64,000 bases of DNA from Akkermansiaceae bacterium UBA2367 (GTDB lineage Bacteria; Verrucomicrobiota; Verrucomicrobiia; Verrucomicrobiales; DEV007). Numbering within the stretch: position 1 is the first letter of the stretch; each line of letters opens with the position of its first letter. Shown here in pieces: positions 59,854-64,000 of the stretch. The stretch is from positions 1 to 64,000 of the forward strand of contig DDTJ01000075.1 of the NCBI GenBank assembly GCA_002344525.1, given 5' to 3'. The notes beneath the pieces are model-generated. The model made no database searches, had not been told where the DNA came from, and worked only from the letters and a program-made list of their open reading frames with translations. The translations under genes were made by a program, and so were the position numbers.

Positions 59854-60591
59854 ATGATTCCCTCTTTCAAACACCCGACACGGATGCCTCGACGAGGCGT
59901 CCCTACCACCGAACCGTGCGCCTCCGGGCAATCCGGTAGGGACGGCTGGCTCAGCCGTCCGTTGCCTCTCGCCGCAGCCCTCCTCGTCCTCCTCCCCGCC
60001 TGCGGCGAGAAGGACACCCCCGGCTTGGTCGAGCGGCCTCTTTCCGTCTCCGAGAAGAACTTCCGCCTCGTCGATTCGAGCATGGAGCGCTTCCGCTACA
60101 CCGCCCGTCCCGCCGCCTCCGCAGGGACGGAAAGCGGCTCCGCCACTCCTCGCGGCCTCGTCTACGACACGCCCGAGGGCTGGACCGAGAAACCCGGAGC
60201 GGCGATGCGCGACGTCAATTTCACCTTCGGCGAAAAAGGCGAGGGCGAATGCTACGTCGCCCGTCTCCCCGGCACCGGCGGCGGCCTCGCCGCGAACGTG
60301 AACCGCTGGCGCGCGCAGATGGGCGCGGCCCCGCTCTCCGACGAGGAGGTCGCGGCCCTGCCGACTCGCCCCCTCTTCGGCCAGCCCGCCCGCTTCGTCG
60401 CCGTGGACGGCACCTTCTCGCCCGGCATGGGCAGCAGCGAGACCTTCCCCGGCTACCGCCTCGTCGGCCTCATCCTCGCCGCCGACGCCGGGGCCGTCTT
60501 CGTGAAAATGACCGGACCGAAGGAGGTCGTCGAGAAAAACGGCGCGGCCTTCGACCAGTTCGTCTCCTCCCTCGACGTGAAAAGCAACTGA
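59854..60591 (+). CDS. Putative lipoprotein of unknown function
   Basis: A protein of about 245 residues. The hydrophobic core RPLPLAAALLVLLPAC at about residues 35-50 looks like a lipoprotein signal peptide with Cys50 as the lipid site, preceded by an oddly long n-region encoded by a palindromic repeat. Starts at GTG 59824, ATG 59854 or ATG 59884 are possible; I use 59854. The mature part contains GLVYDTPEGWTEKPGAAMRD and ends in a mixed alpha/beta region (GAVFVKMTGPKEVVEKN, FVSSLDVK), which recalls the PsbP-like domains that start with a TPxGW motif, but weakly. It lies nine bases before resB, so it probably belongs to the cytochrome maturation transcript. Confidence 0.72.
   Translation: MIPSFKHPTRMPRRGVPTTEPCASGQSGRDGWLSRPLPLAAALLVLLPACGEKDTPGLVERPLSVSEKNFRLVDSSMERFRYTARPAASAGTESGSATPRGLVYDTPEGWTEKPGAAMRDVNFTFGEKGEGECYVARLPGTGGGLAANVNRWRAQMGAAPLSDEEVAALPTRPLFGQPARFVAVDGTFSPGMGSSETFPGYRLVGLILAADAGAVFVKMTGPKEVVEKNGAAFDQFVSSLDVKSN
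59886..59958. repeat. Palindromic repeat in the 5' part of the lipoprotein gene
   Basis: Two hairpins, GCCTCG/CGAGGC (59886-59898) and ACGGCTG/CAGCCGT (59942-59958), are placed head to head by the shared pair GTCCCTACC (59899-59907) and GGTAGGGAC (59935-59943). It is translated as the long n-region ahead of the lipoprotein's hydrophobic core, if the gene starts where proposed. Confidence 0.8.
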
Positions 60592-60600
60592 CCCCCGGCC

Positions 60601-61848
60601 ATGGCAAAACACCCCATCGACTGGTCGCCGAAAAACTGGCCCCGTCTCCTCTACGGATTCTTCACCTCCTTCAAGCTCGCCACCGTCGTGCTCGTTTTCA
60701 TGACCGTGGTGACCCTGCTGGGTACACTCGGCCAGGTCGAGCACGGACTCCACTCGGCGAAGGAGAAATACTTCCACTCCTTCTTCTTCACCGAGAAGAT
60801 CTTCGGCGTCCCCGTGCTCCTCCCCGGCGGCCTCCTCCTCATGATCCTGCTCTTCACGAACATGGTCCTCGGGGCTCTCGTGAAGGTCCGGAAACGCTGG
60901 AAGGGCGCGGGCCTCCTCATTTCCCACCTCGGCATGCTCATGCTCCTCGCGGGCGGCTTCGTCACTTGGGCCTTCTCCACCGACGGCTATATGGCCATGT
61001 ATCCGGGCATGACCAGCGACCGCGTCGAGAGCTATCGCGAATGGCAGCTTGAAATCGTGCCGCTCTCGCCGGAGGGCGAGGCGGAAAAAGCCTGGATCTA
61101 TCCAGCCAAGCTGCTTGAGACAATGCGCCCCGACGAGCAGCGCGTCATCCATGCCGAATCCCTGCCTTTCGATGTCGTCATCAACGGCTTTTCCAAAAAC
61201 GCCACGCCCGTCCCCGTCTCCGCGCCCATCGCCGCGAGCGTGACTGGAAAGGAGATCGACGGCTTCAAGCTCTCGCCGCAGAAAGCGTCGAAAGAGGCCG
61301 AGCAGAACCTGCCCGGATGCTTCCTCGAAATCCGTCCCCGCGACGGAGGCGATCCCGTCGAGGCCATCCTCTGGGCGGGCTCCTACAAATTCGATCCGAG
61401 GGAGAAGGCCATGCCTTTCACCTTCCCCGTCGGCGATCAGCTCTACGGCGCCCTCCTCGTGAAGAAGTCCTGGACCGTGCCCTTCTCCGTCCGCCTCGAC
61501 GAATTCATCTTCGAGCGCCATCCCGGCGTCAGCACCGCGCGCAACTACGAGAGCCGCGTCACCCGCTTCGAGGAAGGGCAATCCGACAAGGCTTTGGAAA
61601 TCAAGATGAACGAACCCATGCGCCATGCGGGCTACACCTTCTTCCAAGAATCCTTCGGTCCCTCCGGCTCGCAACCCGGCGACGAGATGTATTCGCAATT
61701 CGCCGTGGCGAACAACCCCGCCGACCAATGGCCACTCTGGTCCCTCGTCGTCACTGGCGTCGGGCTCGGCGTCCATTTTGTGATCATGCTAGTGAACTTC
61801 ACGGTCCGCTCCCGCCAACGTCGCTCCAGCCCCCCGGTCGCCCCATGA
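60601..61848 (+). CDS. resB: Cytochrome c biogenesis protein ResB (system II)
   Basis: A 415-residue membrane protein of the ResB (CcsB/Ccs1) family. It has helices at about 18-42, 62-85 and 100-118 in the N-terminal part (LLYGFFTSFKLATVVLVFMTVV, GGLLLMILLFTNMVLG), a long periplasmic domain with FPVGDQLYGALLV and MRHAGYTFFQESFGPSG, and a last helix at about 380-402. ResB and CcsA together carry haem across the membrane and attach it to CxxCH motifs. Its stop overlaps the CcsA start by four bases (ATGA). Confidence 0.92.
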   Translation: MAKHPIDWSPKNWPRLLYGFFTSFKLATVVLVFMTVVTLLGTLGQVEHGLHSAKEKYFHSFFFTEKIFGVPVLLPGGLLLMILLFTNMVLGALVKVRKRWKGAGLLISHLGMLMLLAGGFVTWAFSTDGYMAMYPGMTSDRVESYREWQLEIVPLSPEGEAEKAWIYPAKLLETMRPDEQRVIHAESLPFDVVINGFSKNATPVPVSAPIAASVTGKEIDGFKLSPQKASKEAEQNLPGCFLEIRPRDGGDPVEAILWAGSYKFDPREKAMPFTFPVGDQLYGALLVKKSWTVPFSVRLDEFIFERHPGVSTARNYESRVTRFEEGQSDKALEIKMNEPMRHAGYTFFQESFGPSGSQPGDEMYSQFAVANNPADQWPLWSLVVTGVGLGVHFVIMLVNFTVRSRQRRSSPPVAP

Positions 61849-63863
61849 ACGCTCGATCCCTCCTCGCCGCCCTCGCTGTCGCCCTCCTTCCCGGTGCCCT
61901 CGCCGCCCGCGAGCTGCCGAAGAGCGCCTTGCAGAACTACGTCCCCTGGCAGGACGAGACCGTCCACGCCTTCGAGAAGCTCCTCGTGCAGGAGGACGGG
62001 CGCGTGAAGCCGATCTACACCGTGGCCCGCTTCACCCTGCTCCAGTTCCTCGGCAAGTCCGCCGTTTCCTTCCAGACGCAGGACGGCAAGGATCACCGCA
62101 TCCACTACGCCGCTTGGTTCCTCGACGTGCTCTTCCGGGGCGAGGTCGCGAAGGATCTGCCCGTTTTCATCGTCGACGACTCCGAGGTCGTCGTGCAGAT
62201 CGGCGTCTCGCCCAAGTCGAAGCGTGATCGCTACTCCTACAACGAGCTCCTCCCCGGTCGAGCCAAGCTCGCCGAACTCGGCGCCCAGTATGCCGAAAAG
62301 GAGCAGAAATACCGGGACAGCGAGAAGGATCCCCAGTACGAACTCGGTCGCGTCGAGGGCATGATCCTCACCCTCGCCCGCAACATCAGCGCTTTCGATT
62401 ATCTCCTGGGCCAGTTCGGCTTCGCCCGGCAGGACGGCTTCCTCGTCAACGCCAACATTCTCCCGCCCGAGCTCGTCGAGCTGTCGAAGCGCATCGATAT
62501 CGTCGAAATGATCGACAAGATGCCCGAGATGGGTGTCGACCAGCTCGTCCAGATGGTCAGGCAGCCGTCCGGCGGGAGCGAGGAGGAGCGGATGTTCTCC
62601 GGCGCCCTGCGACTTTTCTTCTTCCACGCGAGTTCGGCGAGCGTCCTCAAGTTCTTCCCTCCGCAGGACGAGAAGGAGGAAGTCTGGATCACCGCCCGCG
62701 ACCTCATGCTCGCGGGGCTTGAATCGAAAGCGCAGCGCCCTTGGGCCATGGAGCAGCTCGCCGCTGTCCAGACCCTGACCAAAGCGCAAAAAGAGGGCGA
62801 GCCCGCCTTCCTCGCCGCGCTCCAAGCCTATTCGCAAAAGCAGCACGAAACCGCCGCCACCCGCGGCGAGGGAACCCGTGCGGGACTCGAAATCCAGCTC
62901 TATCGGGGCAAGTGGTTCGCGAACTCCCTCGTCTGCTTCATCCTCGCCTTCGTCGTGATGGCCTTCAGTTGGCTCACCCCGGAGAGCAAGATCGGGAGGA
63001 CGCTCCTCCTCGCGGCGGGTGTCCTCGCCTTCGTTGGCTTCGCCCTCGACGCCTACGGTATCGCCCTGCGCTGCATCATCCGGGACCGCCCTCCCATCAC
63101 GAACCTCTACGACACCATCCTTTTCATCACCGCCGTCGCCGTGCTCCTCGGGCTGTTCATCGAATACTGCACCCGCTTCGGCGTCGGCACCTTCGTCGCC
63201 GTGGTCTCGGGCGTGCTCGGGATGTTCCTCTCGATCAAATACGAGGCGAAGGAGGCGACCGACACCATCAGCCAGCTCCAAGCCGTGCTCGACACGAACT
63301 TCTGGCTCTGGACCCACGTCACCATCATCAACATCGGCTACGCCGCCGGGCTTGTCGCCGCGATCATCGGGCTGGTCTACCTCACGAGCCGCTTCGCCGC
63401 GCTCTTCCATCGGCGCGAAAACGCCGACTTCCACCGCGCCCTCACGCGGATGAACTACGGCGTCATCTGCTTCTGCCTCTTCTTTTCCCTCGTCGGCACT
63501 GTTCTCGGCGGGATCTGGGCGAACTACAGCTGGGGCCGCTTCTGGGGCTGGGACCCGAAGGAGAACGGCGCCCTCATGATCTGCCTCTGGACCCTCGTGA
63601 TCCTGCACGGGCGAATGGCCGGCTGGATTCGCGAGATCGGCATCCACATGAACAGCCTCGTCCTCGCCATCATCACGACCTTCAGTTGGTGGGGGGTGAA
63701 CAACCTCGGCGTCGGGCTGCACAGCTACGGCTTCACCGAGGGCGTCTGGGGGGCGCTCTACACCTCCTGGGCCGTCCTCGGGATCTTCATGGCCATGGGC
63801 ATCGTGCTCTGGTTCCAGGACCGGGAGGCGAGGCTCTCCAAGCGGGTTGGCGCGGCGGTATGA
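61845..63863 (+). CDS. ccsA: Cytochrome c biogenesis protein CcsA/ResC with long N-terminal domain
   Basis: A 672-residue protein. The C-terminal part (about 355-670) is the CcsA core with about eight transmembrane helices and the tryptophan-rich haem motif WGRFWGWDPKENG (about 563-575). It also holds conserved histidines in VILHGRMAG and GVGLHSYGF. The first 350 residues are an extra exported domain after a signal peptide (DGRVKPIYTVARFTLLQFLG, RDSEKDPQYELGRVEGMILT), of the kind found in CcsA proteins of Bacteroidetes and PVC bacteria, not in the short CcsA. It is translated with resB by ATGA overlap. It serves the c-type cytochromes in the window. Confidence 0.92.
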   Translation: MNARSLLAALAVALLPGALAARELPKSALQNYVPWQDETVHAFEKLLVQEDGRVKPIYTVARFTLLQFLGKSAVSFQTQDGKDHRIHYAAWFLDVLFRGEVAKDLPVFIVDDSEVVVQIGVSPKSKRDRYSYNELLPGRAKLAELGAQYAEKEQKYRDSEKDPQYELGRVEGMILTLARNISAFDYLLGQFGFARQDGFLVNANILPPELVELSKRIDIVEMIDKMPEMGVDQLVQMVRQPSGGSEEERMFSGALRLFFFHASSASVLKFFPPQDEKEEVWITARDLMLAGLESKAQRPWAMEQLAAVQTLTKAQKEGEPAFLAALQAYSQKQHETAATRGEGTRAGLEIQLYRGKWFANSLVCFILAFVVMAFSWLTPESKIGRTLLLAAGVLAFVGFALDAYGIALRCIIRDRPPITNLYDTILFITAVAVLLGLFIEYCTRFGVGTFVAVVSGVLGMFLSIKYEAKEATDTISQLQAVLDTNFWLWTHVTIINIGYAAGLVAAIIGLVYLTSRFAALFHRRENADFHRALTRMNYGVICFCLFFSLVGTVLGGIWANYSWGRFWGWDPKENGALMICLWTLVILHGRMAGWIREIGIHMNSLVLAIITTFSWWGVNNLGVGLHSYGFTEGVWGALYTSWAVLGIFMAMGIVLWFQDREARLSKRVGAAV

Positions 63864-63871
63864 GAAATAGG

Positions 63872-63889
63872 GAAGTTCCCGCGAACTTC
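63872..63889. repeat. Inverted repeat after ccsA
   Basis: GAAGTTC (63872-63878) and GAACTTC (63883-63889) form a perfect 7-bp stem with a 4-base loop eight bases after the ccsA stop codon. No U-tract follows, so it may be a transcript-stabilising hairpin or a dispersed repeat rather than an intrinsic terminator. Confidence 0.6.
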
Positions 63890-63939
63890 GCTACGGGAAG
63901 GATTTGGCAAAACCCGGATCTGTGCTAACACTTTCGATT

Positions 63940-64000
63940 ATGGCCATTTTCCTCGGACTTGTCGTTGCGATCACTTTCCTCCTCGTCGGAGCCGCCGCCT
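63940..64000 (+). CDS. Partial gene at window edge, N-terminal membrane segment
   Basis: An ATG at 63940 opens a reading frame that stays open to the window end and encodes MAIFLGLVVAITFLLVGAA, a strongly hydrophobic segment that may be a signal anchor or first membrane helix. Only 20 codons are visible, 76 bases after ccsA, so neither family nor reality is certain. Confidence 0.4.
   Translation, partial: MAIFLGLVVAITFLLVGAAA

Overview
The window is high-GC bacterial DNA that reads as a member of the Verrucomicrobiota (PVC superphylum). The evidence is the gene content: a cytochrome protein of the DUF1587/1595/1592/1588/1585 type, a DUF2231-cytochrome c-LRR protein, a very large TIM-barrel/LamG/beta-propeller/cupredoxin protein, LL-diaminopimelate aminotransferase (DapL), HemQ, and a Ser/Thr kinase coupled to a PVC-style ECF sigma factor. 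The cell wall genes indicate a Gram-negative type, meso-DAP peptidoglycan. No rRNA, tRNA, CRISPR array or replication origin was seen.

Layout. 0.1-9.1 kb: redox and metabolic genes (cytochrome protein, thioredoxin, ferredoxin, HemQ, YjdM, a PLP dehydratase, a TPR protein, a beta-propeller phytase). 9.3-16.8 kb: a decaying accessory region with a truncated FGE-like gene, a frameshifted IS5-type element, a lipoprotein, a tandem FGE-fold protein, a membrane protein and an ECF sigma pseudogene; it ends in an AT-rich strip with a good sigma-70 promoter. 16.8-27.3 kb: the first half of a dcw cluster (rsmH, ftsL-like, ftsI, murE, murF, mraY, murD, a LysM protein, ftsW). 27.4-35.8 kb: scpB, two prephenate dehydratase paralogues, an ABC-F ATPase, an RfaE2-PurN fusion, an M29 aminopeptidase, FluC and small membrane proteins. 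35.9-39.6 kb: a GntR regulator with divergent oxidoreductase and aminotransferase genes, closed by a strong terminator. 39.7-42.9 kb: kinase plus sigma factor. 43-51 kb: nitrilase-like hydrolase, dapL, two Uma2 proteins, an IF-1-like protein, two separated oligopeptide-type ABC ATPases around a GH26-like enzyme, and a DUF6498 protein. 51-57.5 kb: the 1308-residue secreted cupredoxin protein, a GxxExxY remnant, a DUF2207-like protein and mpl. 57.8-64 kb: a cytochrome protein, a lipoprotein and a system II cytochrome c maturation pair (ResB, CcsA).

How they fit. The dcw genes and mpl make and recycle the UDP-MurNAc peptide, using DAP supplied by DapL. The secreted haem and copper proteins need the ResB/CcsA machinery at the right end, and HemQ supplies haem. 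Kinase/sigma modules occur twice as candidate regulators, one intact and one sigma gene broken.

The most unusual features are (i) a family of 7-bp-period tandem repeats of several unrelated sequences, often with an inverted copy nearby, which sit between genes, supply start or stop codons, and in one case lie in frame inside a coding region; (ii) a single-ORF fusion of an RfaE2-type cytidylyl/adenylyltransferase with PurN; (iii) a kinase carrying a glycine-rich decapeptide repeat and overlapping its sigma factor by four bases; and (iv) two prephenate dehydratases that each depart from the canonical TRF motif.
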